A stretch of 64,000 nt of DNA from Nocardioides mangrovi (GCF_020073815.1 NZ_JAIQZJ010000001.1:1008429-1072428), one strand, 5' to 3'. Shown: positions 32,801 to 41,897, counted from the stretch's first letter. Notes: generated by a model from the letters alone, not told the origin. Made by a program: numbers and translations.

Positions 32801-33400
32801 TCACGGGTTCGCCTCCTCGAGTTGCCCCCGTTCGACCTCCCCGTCGGCAGTGCCGTCGCCACCGTCGGCCGTCGGGCCGAGCAGCTGCGGGCGCCGGCGG
32901 CGGCCCCAGCGGTGCGTGAGCAGCAGCACGAGGGCCACTGCGGAGCACGCCGTGAGCAGCCAGCCCTGGGGGTGGAAGAGCACGATGTAGGCCCACCCGA
33001 TCCAGGGCACGGTGAAGACCACGCGGGGCAGCGTCGGGCCGTCCGGGTGCAGCGTCCACGGGTCCGCGGCGCTGTGCGCGTCGGCCTTCGTGACGATGCC
33101 CTCGGGCCCGATCGTGACGATCCGGTGGGTCACCATGCCGTCCCCATCGGCCGTGGAAGGCGCTCGATAAGTGATCACGTCACCCGGTCGCAGGTCGCTC
33201 ACCGGGACGGTGCGCTCGAAGACGATGGTGCCGCGGTCGATGGAGCCGGCCATGGAGTCGCCGGTCATCACGTAGCGCTGGAGGCCCAGACCGATCGGGA
33301 GCAGCACCAGCACCGTGACCGGGCCGAGCACGACCAGGAACAGCAGCAGGCGTCCCCACGGCGTCGCCGGGGGACGGTGTGGTGCGGTCTTGATCTCCAT
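32801..33400 (-). CDS. SipW-type signal peptidase I
   Basis: 199 residues from ATG 33400; ATG 33445 would add 15 residues and overlap the leader hairpin. Membrane helix LLLFLVVLGPVTVLVLLPIGL, catalytic Ser in MTGDSMAGSI, GDVITYR, then VTHRI supplying His in place of the Lys of bacterial type I enzymes, which is the ER/SipW type. A second helix near the C-terminus (WLLTACSAVALVLLL). Predicted to process the TasA/CalY-like protein encoded upstream. Confidence 0.85.
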   Translation of the reverse strand: MEIKTAPHRPPATPWGRLLLFLVVLGPVTVLVLLPIGLGLQRYVMTGDSMAGSIDRGTIVFERTVPVSDLRPGDVITYRAPSTADGDGMVTHRIVTIGPEGIVTKADAHSAADPWTLHPDGPTLPRVVFTVPWIGWAYIVLFHPQGWLLTACSAVALVLLLTHRWGRRRRPQLLGPTADGGDGTADGEVERGQLEEANP

Positions 33401-33459
33401 GGGGGCTGGCTTTCCGAGACAGCGGTCCGAGACTCGTAGGGACACGAGAGGGACCTGCC

Positions 33460-33604
33460 TGCTCGACGTACCCCCCAGCGCGTCGAGCAGACACGTCCAC
33501 TCCCGATGGGACGGCGTACGCCGCGGCGCTCCCCCCAGATGCGCCGTGCGAGCCGTCCTGTGTGCCGCTGACGGCGATCGTCCGCGCTCCCCCCAGATAC
33601 GCGG
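33460..33604 (-). ncRNA. Three stem-loops with G6 loops between the TasA-like and SipW genes
   Basis: On the transcribed (minus) strand three evenly spaced hairpins each show CTGGGGGG in the loop: stems 33460-33468/33481-33489 (9 bp), 33522-33529/33541-33548 (8 bp with one wobble) and 33582-33586/33600-33604 (5 bp). Spacing is about 60 bases. A fourth GGGGGG lies just before the TasA-like start (about 34,218-34,223). On the opposite strand the loops would read CCCCCC. Confidence 0.6.
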
Positions 33605-33675
33605 CGGCCACCCTCAGCCGCCGGGACCGACGGAGCGGTCCCGAGCCTTCTTCAGTTGTGCGGTGGTGCGGTGGA

Positions 33676-34209
33676 TCAGTTCGAGTTGGTCCAGGTGTAC
33701 GTCGCCACCGCCGGGTCTCCCTGGTTGGCGTACGGCGCGCTCTCCGGCAGCGAGACGGTGAACGTGAACGTGCTGGACCCGCCGGCCGGAAGACTCCCGA
33801 CGTCCTGGGAGACGTCGTTCATCGCCCCGAACTGGCCGTCGTAGACGGTCACGCCGTCGTGCTCGATCGTCAGGTGGAGCTCACCGCCCGCGAACGTCGT
33901 CGGGTTCGCGTTCTCCTCGAAGGAGAGGCGCGACTCGGCCGATCCGGAGTTGCGGATCGTGACGCTCTTGGTGACGGAGTCGCCCGGCTCCAACGTGGTG
34001 ATGGTCAGCTTGGCTCCCTGGTCCGCGGCAGCCGTGAGACGGACGCCTGCGGTTCCCTCGCTGGCGCTCGTCCACGGCACACCCAGCACCATCAGCAGCC
34101 CGCCGACGCCCAGGATCAGCACCAGCGGCAGGATGAGCCGCCGGGCGCCACCGGACGAGGTCCGAGCCGCGACGGGAATCGGCGTCCGCGCCGGTGTCGT
34201 CATGGTCAT
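33676..34209 (-). CDS. TasA/CalY (camelysin)-like secreted protein
   Basis: 177 residues; ATG 34209 follows GGGGGG by 8 bases. An N-terminal basic stretch and one long hydrophobic helix (LILPLVLILGVGGLLMVLGV) ending WTSASEGTAG resemble a SipW-dependent signal peptide. The mature part is beta-rich with TLEPGDSVTKSVTIRNSGSAESRLSF, a hallmark of TasA/CalY-type fibre or matrix proteins. The signal peptidase lies immediately downstream. Confidence 0.8.
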   Translation of the reverse strand: MTMTTPARTPIPVAARTSSGGARRLILPLVLILGVGGLLMVLGVPWTSASEGTAGVRLTAAADQGAKLTITTLEPGDSVTKSVTIRNSGSAESRLSFEENANPTTFAGGELHLTIEHDGVTVYDGQFGAMNDVSQDVGSLPAGGSSTFTFTVSLPESAPYANQGDPAVATYTWTNSN

Positions 34210-34363
34210 CTGGATTGCCCCCCGGATGCTGCTGTGTGATTCGCCTGAAACGTTAGGGCCGGCGCTGCCACGCTCGGTCCACACGGCCTCCACGCGGGAC
34301 CCACTGTTTGGTAACAGATGAGCGCGAGAGCCTGGGATCTCTGAGGCGTGTGTGACGAATGTG

Positions 34364-35293
34364 TCAGGAGCGAAACAGGTCGCCGTGCTCGGCCACCCGG
34401 GCGAGCACGGCGTCGGGGCCGAACTGGTCGAGCCCGAGGGGGTCCTCGGCGCCCTCCTCGACCTCGTCCCAGGTGACCGGGGTGGCCACGGTGGGGCGCT
34501 CGCGACCGCGCAGGGAGTAGGGCGAGATCGTGGTCTTGGAGCCGGCGTTCTGCGACCAGTCGAGGAAGACCTTCCCGCCGCGGCGGGCCTTGGTCATGGT
34601 CGCGGTGACCAGCTTCGGGTGCTCGGCCTGGAGCTCCTCGGCGACCTCCTTGGCCAGGGCCGTGGACTCGTCGGAGGGCAGCCGGGTCGGCAGGTCGGCG
34701 TACAGGTGCAGGCCCTTGCTGCCGCTGGTGACCGGCTTCGCGACGAGGTCGCGCTCGGCGAGCCGGTCGCGCACGAGCAGCGCCACCTGGCAGCACTCGT
34801 GCAGCCCGGCTGGCTCCCCCGGGTCGAGGTCGATGACGAGGCGGTCGGCGTTGCGCGGCTGCCCGTTCCGGCCGACCGTCCACTGGTGCACGTGCAGCTC
34901 GAGCGCGGCCAGGTTGACCAGCCAGGTGAGGGTGGCCAGGTCGTCGACGATCGGGAAGACGAGGGTGTCTCCCCCGGATCTGGCAGAGGAGGACTGCGCA
35001 CGGGAGCCGGTCGTCGGGACCTTCGCGGTGTGCACCCAGGACGGCGTGCCGGCGGGGGTGTTCTTCTCGAAGAAGCTGCCCTCGGCCACGCCGTGCGGCC
35101 AGCGGATCCGGGTCACGCAGCGGTGGGCGAGGTGCGGGAGCAGCACCGGCGAGATCTGCGCGTAGTAGTTGAGGACCTCGCCCTTGGTGTAGCCGGTGCG
35201 GGGGTAGAGCACCTTGTGGAGGTTGCTCAGCGTCAGTGTGCGGCCGTCGACGTCGACGCGGACCTCTTCACGCTCGGCCGCGGGTGGCGCCAT
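34364..35293 (-). CDS. ligD-pol: LigD-type DNA polymerase/primase domain protein (NHEJ)
   Basis: 309 residues. VRVDVDGRTLTLSNLHKVLYP opens the AEP-type polymerase domain; FPIVDDLATLTWLVNLAALELHVHQW, VIDLDPG with the catalytic Asp pair, TSGSKGLHLY and KVFLDWSQN follow. A stand-alone polymerase domain is common in actinobacteria; it fills gaps and adds ribonucleotides at breaks brought together by Ku. ATG 35293 shares a base with the upstream stop (TGATG). Confidence 0.93.
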   Translation of the reverse strand: MAPPAAEREEVRVDVDGRTLTLSNLHKVLYPRTGYTKGEVLNYYAQISPVLLPHLAHRCVTRIRWPHGVAEGSFFEKNTPAGTPSWVHTAKVPTTGSRAQSSSARSGGDTLVFPIVDDLATLTWLVNLAALELHVHQWTVGRNGQPRNADRLVIDLDPGEPAGLHECCQVALLVRDRLAERDLVAKPVTSGSKGLHLYADLPTRLPSDESTALAKEVAEELQAEHPKLVTATMTKARRGGKVFLDWSQNAGSKTTISPYSLRGRERPTVATPVTWDEVEEGAEDPLGLDQFGPDAVLARVAEHGDLFRS

Positions 35294-36015
35294 CAGCGGC
35301 CGATCCCGATGACCGGCGCGAGGTCGGGGTCGAGCCGGCGGACCAGCGCCCGGATGAACCACCGCGGCGCGCTGGCGCAGCCGGCGGTGGCGCCGGAGCC
35401 GTTGACGTGGAGGAAGATCCCGGCGCCGCGGTGGCGGACCTGCCGGTGGTTGAAGCCGGTGACGATCGACCACTCGTACTGCGTCGGGTAGTCGGTGAGC
35501 CGCTCGGAGGAGTTGTCGTCGCTGCTCGGCAGCCACCAGCGGAAGCCGCCCTGCCGCTGGTTGCGGTAGCGGTTGTAGAAGTCGGAGCCGTTGTCCTCGA
35601 CCCAGAAGTCGCCGCGGCGGATCCTCCGGTAGGGCAGCGCGCCGGCGTCCCCGCGGGGGTGGGTGCCGAAGACGGAGGTGAGCCGGTAGGTGCCGAGCGG
35701 CGTCGTACCGGTGCCCTGGTGCCGGCGCGGGCCGCGGACCAGGCCGCCGTAGCCGGTGCGGCCGTCGGCGGCGCGGAGGATCCGGTCGACGCTGCCGTCG
35801 TGGCGGATCCGCCACAGGCTCACCCGGGCGTGCCAGCCGCGGGTGTGCTTGACGGTGACGACCTGCCGGGTGTGCTTGCGGAGCACCACGTCGACCCCGT
35901 CGAGCCGGACGTGGGCCCGCTCGGAGCGCGGCTGGGCGCTCGATCCCGCGGCGTGCGCCGTCGGGACGGCGAGCAGCGTCGTCAGCAGCACGAGCGGGAT
36001 GAGTGCGAGCCTCAC
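35293..36015 (-). CDS. L,D-transpeptidase-like secreted protein (YkuD domain)
   Basis: 240 residues from GTG 36015 (GTGA overlap with the ligase gene). Signal peptide LALIPLVLLTTLLAVPTAHA. The C-terminal half carries GTTPLGTYRLTSVFG and GIFLHVNGSGATAGCASAPRW with the catalytic His and Cys of YkuD enzymes. Forms or edits 3-3 crosslinks in peptidoglycan. Unusually it is translationally coupled inside a DNA-repair operon. Confidence 0.85.
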   Translation of the reverse strand: MRLALIPLVLLTTLLAVPTAHAAGSSAQPRSERAHVRLDGVDVVLRKHTRQVVTVKHTRGWHARVSLWRIRHDGSVDRILRAADGRTGYGGLVRGPRRHQGTGTTPLGTYRLTSVFGTHPRGDAGALPYRRIRRGDFWVEDNGSDFYNRYRNQRQGGFRWWLPSSDDNSSERLTDYPTQYEWSIVTGFNHRQVRHRGAGIFLHVNGSGATAGCASAPRWFIRALVRRLDPDLAPVIGIGR

Positions 36016-36938
36016 AGGTCCTCCGGGGTCAGGTCGGTGCGGACGCCCTGGAAGGAGGGCTGTCGCAGACGGTCGTACCCACGTCCGTGGGTGTCGATGT
36101 CCACGACCAGCACCGGCTCGAGCCAGTGCGTGCCGGTGGCGTCGATGCGCGGCACCTCGTCCGCGAAGGGACTGCTGGTGCGCCCGAGGTCGGCGACCAG
36201 CCCGGTCAGCACGGCGCTCTGCCGCGGCCCGATCCCGCTGCCCACCCGGCCACGGTAGACCAGCCCCTCGGGGGTCTGCTCCCCCACGAGCAGCGCCGCC
36301 AGCCGGTCGGACGTGCCCTCCTGGGGACGCCAGCCGCCGACGACGTACGAGAGGCGGTGACGGTGGGCGAGCTTGCGCCAGTGGGGCGTGCGCTCGCCCG
36401 GGCGATAGGTCGAGGTGAGCCGTTTGCTGACGACGCCCTCGAGGCCCTGCTGCCGGGTCGCGTCGAACAGCATCGCGCCGTCGTCGTACCCGGCCGGCAC
36501 CTGCCAGGACCCGTCCAGCCCGAGCCCCTCGAGCAGCTCGCGGCGCTCGAGGAGCGGCCGGGAGGTGAGGTCGTCGCCGTCGAGCCGGAGGAGGTCGAAG
36601 ACCATGTAGATCGCCGGCACGGCGTCGGCGAGGCGGGCGGCGGTGCGGGCGTTGCGGACGTGCATCCGCTCCTGGAGGGTGCGGAAGTCGGGCAGCCCGC
36701 GGTCGTTGAGGGCGATCACCTCGCCGTCGACGAGCAGGTCGCGGTCGCCGAGCGGGCTGTCGGCGAGCTCGGGCCACGCGACGGTGATGGTGTTCTCGTT
36801 GCGGCTGGTCATCCGGAGGACGCCGTCGCGGACGTCGGTGAGCGCGCGGACCCCGTCCCACTTCACCTCGTGCGTCCACCCCTCGCCGACGGGCACGTGC
36901 TCGGTCTTGGTGGCGAGCATCGGACGCATGCGCCCCAT
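36012..36938 (-). CDS. lig: ATP-dependent DNA ligase (LigD ligase-domain/LigC type)
   Basis: About 308 residues. EVKWDGVRALTDV contains the adenylated Lys (KxDG, motif I); LVDGEVIALND (motif III), VVSKRLTSTYRPGERTPHWRKL (motifs IV-V) and an OB-fold follow. Start is uncertain among ATGs at 36956, 36938 and 36929. Seals double-strand breaks with Ku and the LigD-type polymerase; divergent from ku with under 36 bases between. Confidence 0.92.
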   Translation of the reverse strand: MGRMRPMLATKTEHVPVGEGWTHEVKWDGVRALTDVRDGVLRMTSRNENTITVAWPELADSPLGDRDLLVDGEVIALNDRGLPDFRTLQERMHVRNARTAARLADAVPAIYMVFDLLRLDGDDLTSRPLLERRELLEGLGLDGSWQVPAGYDDGAMLFDATRQQGLEGVVSKRLTSTYRPGERTPHWRKLAHRHRLSYVVGGWRPQEGTSDRLAALLVGEQTPEGLVYRGRVGSGIGPRQSAVLTGLVADLGRTSSPFADEVPRIDATGTHWLEPVLVVDIDTHGRGYDRLRQPSFQGVRTDLTPEDL

Positions 36939-36964
36939 CATGCCCGCGTGCCACACTGAGCCGC

Positions 36965-37924
36965 ATGCGTGCGATCTGGAAGGGCGCGGTGTCGTTCGGG
37001 CTGGTCAGCGTGCCCGTGAAGCTCTACTCCGCCACCGAGTCCCACGACGTCTCCTTCCGGCAGGTCCACGCCAAGGACGGCGGGCGGATCAAGTACCAGC
37101 GGATCTGCTCGCTCGACGGCGAGGAGGTCGCGTACGCCGACATCGCCAAGGGCTACGAGACCGAGGACGGCGAGATGGTCATCCTTACCGACGACGACCT
37201 GGCCGAGCTGCCGTCGACGTCGTCGCGGGAGATCTCGGTGGAGAAGTTCGTGCCGTCCGACCAGATCGACCCGATGCTCTTCGAGAAGTCCTACTACCTC
37301 GAGCCCGAGAACCCCGGCGCCAAGCCCTACGCGCTGCTGCGCCAGGCCCTGCTGGACGCCGACCGGATGGCGGTCGTGACCGTCGCGCTCCGGCAGCGGA
37401 CCACGGTCGCGGTGCTGCGCGTGCGCGACGACGTCATCGTGCTGCAGACGATGATGTGGCCCGACGAGATCCGCACCCCCGACTTCTCCGTCGAGACCGG
37501 CGACGTGAAGCCGTCCGAGGTCAAGATGGCCACCATGCTGGTCGAGACGCTGGCCGGCGACTTCGACCCCGCGGAGTTCGAGGACGACTACGCCGAGGCC
37601 GTCGAGACCCTGGTGAAGACCAAGATCGAGGGCGGCGAGGTCAAGCGCACCGAGACCTCCACCAAGTCCTCCGGCGAGGTCGTCGACCTGCTGGCGGCGC
37701 TGCAGCGGTCGGTGGACGCGGCGAAGTCCGCACGGGGCGAGTCGGGCTCGTCGGCGGACGAGAAGCCCGCGAAGAAGGCGGCGACCAAGAAGGCGCCGGC
37801 GAAGAAGACCGCCGCCAAGAAGTCGGCCGCCAAGAAGTCCGCGACGAAGACGGCGGCCAAGAAGACCACGGCGAAGACCACGGCGAAGAGCACGAAGAAG
37901 GCCGCCGCCAAGAAGGCCAGCTGA
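36965..37924 (+). CDS. ku: Non-homologous end-joining protein Ku
   Basis: 319 residues. IWKGAVSFGLVSVPVKLYSA is the classic bacterial Ku start; YQRICSLDGEEVAYADIAKGYE and FEKSYYLEPE are core motifs. After residue 265 the protein ends in about 50 residues of AAKK/ATKK repeats, a lysine-rich tail that in other actinobacterial Ku proteins helps threading and DNA bridging. Divergent from the repair operon. Confidence 0.96.
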   Translation: MRAIWKGAVSFGLVSVPVKLYSATESHDVSFRQVHAKDGGRIKYQRICSLDGEEVAYADIAKGYETEDGEMVILTDDDLAELPSTSSREISVEKFVPSDQIDPMLFEKSYYLEPENPGAKPYALLRQALLDADRMAVVTVALRQRTTVAVLRVRDDVIVLQTMMWPDEIRTPDFSVETGDVKPSEVKMATMLVETLAGDFDPAEFEDDYAEAVETLVKTKIEGGEVKRTETSTKSSGEVVDLLAALQRSVDAAKSARGESGSSADEKPAKKAATKKAPAKKTAAKKSAAKKSATKTAAKKTTAKTTAKSTKKAAAKKAS

Positions 37925-37939
37925 CCCGGCTGACCGGGC

Positions 37940-37992
37940 GGCGGTGGGTTCCGCTCGGTTCCTCCTGGCAGGAACGGGCCGAACCCACCGCC
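37940..37992. terminator. Bidirectional terminator between ku and the aldehyde dehydrogenase gene
   Basis: GGCGGTGGGTTC (37940-37951) pairs with GAACCCACCGCC (37981-37992), with further pairing GGTTCC/GGAAC inside. Sits between convergent genes, 15 bases after the ku stop. Confidence 0.85.
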
Positions 37993-38000
37993 GACCGGAG

Positions 38001-39446
38001 TCAGGCAGGTGGGTAGATCGACTTGACCTCGGTGTAGTGCGACAGGCCCTCGGGGCCGAACTCGCGGCCCACGCCGGAGGCCTTGTAGCCGCCGAACGGC
38101 GCGGCGAAGTCCATCGTGTAGGTGTTGACGCCGTAGGTGCCGGTGCGCACCCGTCGGGCGACGTCGATGCCGCCCTCCACGTCGCCGGTCCACACGGTGC
38201 CGGCCAGGCCGTACTCCGAGTCGTTGGCGATCCGGACGGCGTCGTCGACGTCGTCGAAGGGGATCACCGAGAGGACCGGGCCGAAGATCTCCTCCTGGGC
38301 GATCCGCATCCGGTTGTCGACGTCGGCGAAGACGGTCGGGCGGACGTACCAGCCGCTGGAGAGGCCGTCGGGCATGCCGTTGCCGCCGAGGACGACGCGG
38401 GCGCCCTCCTCCTGGCCGAGCGCGATGTACTTCTCGACGCGCTCCTGCTGGCGCTGCGCGACCATCGGGCCGATCTCGGTGGCCGGGTCCATCGGGTCGC
38501 CGACCTGCATGCCGGCGACGGTCTCGGCGAGCGCGTCGACGACGTTGCCGTAGTTGGCGCGCGAGGCGAGGATCCGGGTCTGCGCGACGCAGGCCTGCCC
38601 GGAGTTCATCAGCGCGGTGAACTTCAGGCCCTCCATCGTCGCGGCCAGGTCGGCGTCGTCGAGGACGATCGCGGCCGACTTGCCGCCCAGCTCGAGCGAG
38701 ACCCGCTTGAGCTGCTCGCCGCAGACCGCGGCGATCTTGCGGCCGGCGGCGGTCGAGCCGGTGAAGGCGACCTTGTCGACGCCCGGGTGGGCGACCAGGT
38801 GGGCACCGGCCTCACGGTCGGCGGCGACGATGTTGACGACACCGGCGGGGACGCCGGCCTCGTGCAGCAGCTCGGCCATCAGGTAGGTGTCGAGCGGCGT
38901 CTCCGGAGCCGGCTTCACGACCATCGTGCAGCCCGCCAGCAGTGCCGGGACGACCTTTGACATCGTGGTGAACTGCGGGACGTTCCACGGCGGGATCGCG
39001 GCGACGACGCCGACCGGCTCGCGGCGCACGATCACGTCGGTGCCGAGCGCGCCGGTACGCCGTTCCTCCCACGGGAACTCGCGCGCGATGCCCAGGAACG
39101 TCTCGATCTGCATCCAGGGCGCGGGCGACTGCGCGAGGTTGGCGAAGGAGGTCGGCGAGCCCATCTCCAGGGTGATCAGCTCGGCCATCTCACCGAGCTT
39201 CGCGGCGTACAGGTTCGAGAAGTTCTGGACGACGTCGATGCGCTCCTGCGGCGACATCCGGGGCCACGGGCCCTCGTCGAAGGCGCGGCGGGCGGCCGCG
39301 ACCGCGGCGTCGATGTCGGCGGTGCTGCCCTCCGGGACGGTCGCGATCACCTGCTCGGTGTGGGGCGAGACGACCCGGATGGTGTTGCTCGTGGCCGGGG
39401 CGGCCCAGTCGCCGTCGATGTAGAACGCGGTGCGGTCGAGAGACAT
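38001..39446 (-). CDS. NAD(P)-dependent aldehyde dehydrogenase
   Basis: 481 residues. WNVPQFTTMSKVVPAL, FTGSTAAGRKI, LELGGKSAAIVLDDAD and NSGQACVAQTRI (catalytic Cys), with EEIFGPVLSVIPFDD, are the ordered family motifs. Full length. First in the leftward direction downstream of the unknown gene at 39469-40596 and the kinase at 40600-41736; together they suggest degradation of an alicyclic or steroid-like substrate (inference). Confidence 0.93.
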   Translation of the reverse strand: MSLDRTAFYIDGDWAAPATSNTIRVVSPHTEQVIATVPEGSTADIDAAVAAARRAFDEGPWPRMSPQERIDVVQNFSNLYAAKLGEMAELITLEMGSPTSFANLAQSPAPWMQIETFLGIAREFPWEERRTGALGTDVIVRREPVGVVAAIPPWNVPQFTTMSKVVPALLAGCTMVVKPAPETPLDTYLMAELLHEAGVPAGVVNIVAADREAGAHLVAHPGVDKVAFTGSTAAGRKIAAVCGEQLKRVSLELGGKSAAIVLDDADLAATMEGLKFTALMNSGQACVAQTRILASRANYGNVVDALAETVAGMQVGDPMDPATEIGPMVAQRQQERVEKYIALGQEEGARVVLGGNGMPDGLSSGWYVRPTVFADVDNRMRIAQEEIFGPVLSVIPFDDVDDAVRIANDSEYGLAGTVWTGDVEGGIDVARRVRTGTYGVNTYTMDFAAPFGGYKASGVGREFGPEGLSHYTEVKSIYPPA

Positions 39447-39468
39447 GCGGTTGCTCCTGGGGTGGTGG

Positions 39469-40596
39469 TCAGGGGGCGAGGGTGAAGAAGTCGGTGAAGC
39501 CGGTCGGGTCGTGCCGGCCGATGCAGAAGTGCTCGAAGAGGCCGAAGCCCTCGGCGCCCTGGTCGGGGCCTTCGGTCACGACGGCGCGGCCGACGTGGTC
39601 GACGCAGCCGAACATGAAGCGGCCCTGCACGGCGTCGTCGGCCATGTCGTAGGTGAGGCGCTCGGTGAACTTCTCGCCCTTCCACATGCCGTGGGTCCAG
39701 TCCGGGTCGCCGCCGTACCCGCCACCGACGTGGAGCGGCACGGCGAGGCGCGACTCGACCTCCAGGACCAGCGGGGTCCCGTCGGGCGTGGTCGCGCGGA
39801 TGGTCGCGCCGGTCGGCGTCCGGGTGCCGGAGGTGTAGTGGACGTCGATGAGCGGCCAGCCGAGCTGCTCGACCCGGCCGTCCGTGAAGACCCGCGAGCA
39901 GTCGTTGAGGCTGCGGTGGCCGTCCGGCTCCTCCTGGATGATGAAGACCACGGCGTACTCGTCGAACTGGATCGGCACGTAGAGCCACCACATGCCCTCG
40001 AACGGCGGGTTGGCCGGTGCTCCCGCGGGCTCCGCCTCCCCCACGGGACGGATCCCCCAGGACCGGTCCCTGCTGCCGAGCCAGAGGTCGGGGGTGACGT
40101 CGATGTCCTCGCCGTCGATGGAGACGGTGCCGCTCCAGGTGCCGAGCTGCGCGAACCGCTGGGCGTCCAGGGTGACCCGGCTGCCGGAGCGCAGCATGTG
40201 GGGCAGCTCCTGGACGACCGGGCACGTTCCGTCCCAGGTGAGGTCGGCCGAGATGCCCTCGGTCTCCTCGATGGTGATCCGGATCTTCTGCATCGGCTCG
40301 ACGACCTCGAGGCGGTAGTTGCCCACGTGCTGGTTGAGCCGGTCGCCGTCGATGAGGTCGGAGAAGTGCAGGGCCGTGTGCTTGCCGCCGCGGCTGACCA
40401 GGAAGTAGGCGTCCTTGGTGCCGAGGTTGGGGTAGTAGCCCAGGCCGGTGATCAGCATGATGTCGCCGCTGCGGTCGTGGGCGTTGAAGTAGCACCGGTC
40501 GTAGAAGTTGCGGTCGCTGCTGGCGGCCCACTCGACGGGGAGCGGGGCCTGGTGGATGGGGTACTCGTCGAGAGGACCCATGCCGTTGATCGCCAT
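39469..40596 (-). CDS. Conserved beta-rich protein of unknown function
   Basis: 375 residues, soluble. GPLDEYPIHQAPLPVEWAAS and NFYDRCYFNAHDRSGDIML begin a repeated beta-strand pattern; GMWWLYVPIQFDEYAVVFIIQEE and FGCVDHVGRAVVTEG lie later. I recall this type in actinobacterial degradation clusters (DUF7064/7065-like) but no reaction. The ATG is 3 bases after the kinase stop, so the two genes are cotranscribed. Confidence 0.65.
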   Translation of the reverse strand: MAINGMGPLDEYPIHQAPLPVEWAASSDRNFYDRCYFNAHDRSGDIMLITGLGYYPNLGTKDAYFLVSRGGKHTALHFSDLIDGDRLNQHVGNYRLEVVEPMQKIRITIEETEGISADLTWDGTCPVVQELPHMLRSGSRVTLDAQRFAQLGTWSGTVSIDGEDIDVTPDLWLGSRDRSWGIRPVGEAEPAGAPANPPFEGMWWLYVPIQFDEYAVVFIIQEEPDGHRSLNDCSRVFTDGRVEQLGWPLIDVHYTSGTRTPTGATIRATTPDGTPLVLEVESRLAVPLHVGGGYGGDPDWTHGMWKGEKFTERLTYDMADDAVQGRFMFGCVDHVGRAVVTEGPDQGAEGFGLFEHFCIGRHDPTGFTDFFTLAP

Positions 40597-40599
40597 GTC

Positions 40600-41736
40600 C
40601 TAAGCCTTTGCCTGCTCGAGGAGCCGCTCGACGAGCGGCCGGTGGTGGAAGACGGTCTCGATGTCGTCGGGGCGCTCGATCTCGCCGAAGTGGATCTGGC
40701 GGGCGCCGGTGCGCATGAAGACGATGTTCCACTGGACGGCGTTGTAGACGTCGTACCAGAGGAGGTCGCCGAGCTCGACGCCCGTGAGGCGGGTGTACTC
40801 GGCGCGGATCTCGTCCTCGCGCATGAACTCCGGCATGCCGGGCATGCCCATCACCTCGGTGATCGCCTCGAAGACCTTGTGGGCGAACATGATCCAGGAG
40901 ACGTCGAGCTCGCGCGGGCCGATGGCGGCCATCTCCCAGTCGAGGACGGCGACCGGCTCGAAGTCGCGGTACATCATGTTGCCGATCCGCGAGTCACCCC
41001 AGCACAGCACGGTGTCGTGGCTCTCCGGGTGGTTGGCCTCCAGCCACGCGAGCGCGCGCTCGGTGAGCGGCGACCGGCCGGCGTCGGGGACGGCGTACTC
41101 GTACCACGCACGGACGCTCGCGAGCTTGCGCTCGAGCAGCGTCGCGCCCTGGTGGCCGTGCGCGGCCGGGTCGAGGAAGCCGAAGGTCGTGCCGGCGTCG
41201 GGGATGGCGTGCAGGTCGGCGAGCACCTTGACGCTGAGGTCCTGGAGGCGCTTCTGGTCCTCGGCCGGGGCGTCGAAGAGCCAGTTGTCGCCGAAGTTGT
41301 AGGGCAGCACGTCCTGCGGCACGACGCCCTCGATGCGGTCCATGAGGAAGAACGGCGTGCCGAGCACCTCGCCGGTGGCCTCCATCCAGCGCACGGCCGG
41401 CACGGGGACGCCGGTCTGCTCGCCGACGATCCGCATCACGTCGTACTGGTCCTGCAGCTCGTAGCTCGGGAAGACCGGGACGTCGGTGAGGGACGGCGCC
41501 ACGCGCGCGACGTACTCGCCGAGGCGCTGCTCGCCCCCCTCGGTCCACGCGACGTCGAGGATGAGCGTCTCCGAGGACATGCCGTTGGCGTCGATTCCGC
41601 TGTGCAGCGTCACGACGGGCTCGGCGCCGTCGGGCAGCACCGTCGCCATCCACGCGGTCAGCCGATCTCGTGCCTCGCTCGGGTCCCTGCTCGACCGTTG
41701 CATCCTCATGTCCGCCGGCGGGGGCGCCTGGGTCAC
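40600..41736 (-). CDS. APH-fold phosphotransferase family protein
   Basis: 378 residues. VLCWGDSRIGNMM is the catalytic loop (WGD in place of the HGD of aminoglycoside kinases), AVLDWEMAAIGPRELDVSW the metal-binding DxD loop. Proteins of this type often accompany acyl-CoA dehydrogenases and act on hydroxylated fatty acids (ACAD10-like); substrate here unknown. A 298-base intergenic region lies upstream. Confidence 0.85.
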   Translation of the reverse strand: MTQAPPPADMRMQRSSRDPSEARDRLTAWMATVLPDGAEPVVTLHSGIDANGMSSETLILDVAWTEGGEQRLGEYVARVAPSLTDVPVFPSYELQDQYDVMRIVGEQTGVPVPAVRWMEATGEVLGTPFFLMDRIEGVVPQDVLPYNFGDNWLFDAPAEDQKRLQDLSVKVLADLHAIPDAGTTFGFLDPAAHGHQGATLLERKLASVRAWYEYAVPDAGRSPLTERALAWLEANHPESHDTVLCWGDSRIGNMMYRDFEPVAVLDWEMAAIGPRELDVSWIMFAHKVFEAITEVMGMPGMPEFMREDEIRAEYTRLTGVELGDLLWYDVYNAVQWNIVFMRTGARQIHFGEIERPDDIETVFHHRPLVERLLEQAKA

Positions 41737-41834
41737 GTTCCCTCCCTGGGTGCTGCTGTGACGTGGCTCTCAGCATGGGTGGAACGTGTTCTAGTTGTCA
41801 ACGACTCGGTGGCTGTTCTTGACGCGCGTCAGAC

Positions 41835-41868
41835 GGCGGGTTTCCCCGGCCGGCCGGGGAAACCCGCC
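41835..41868. repeat. Perfect 34-bp palindrome upstream of the AbiEi-like gene
   Basis: The 17 bases 41835-41851 (beginning GGCGGGTTTCCCCGG) are followed by their exact reverse complement to 41868. A near copy with a 4-base loop is at 43042-43073 on the other side of the gene. Could be a terminator or a REP-type element. Confidence 0.8.
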
Positions 41869-41897
41869 CGACATGCCCACGGCCCGCGGCGTGTCGG

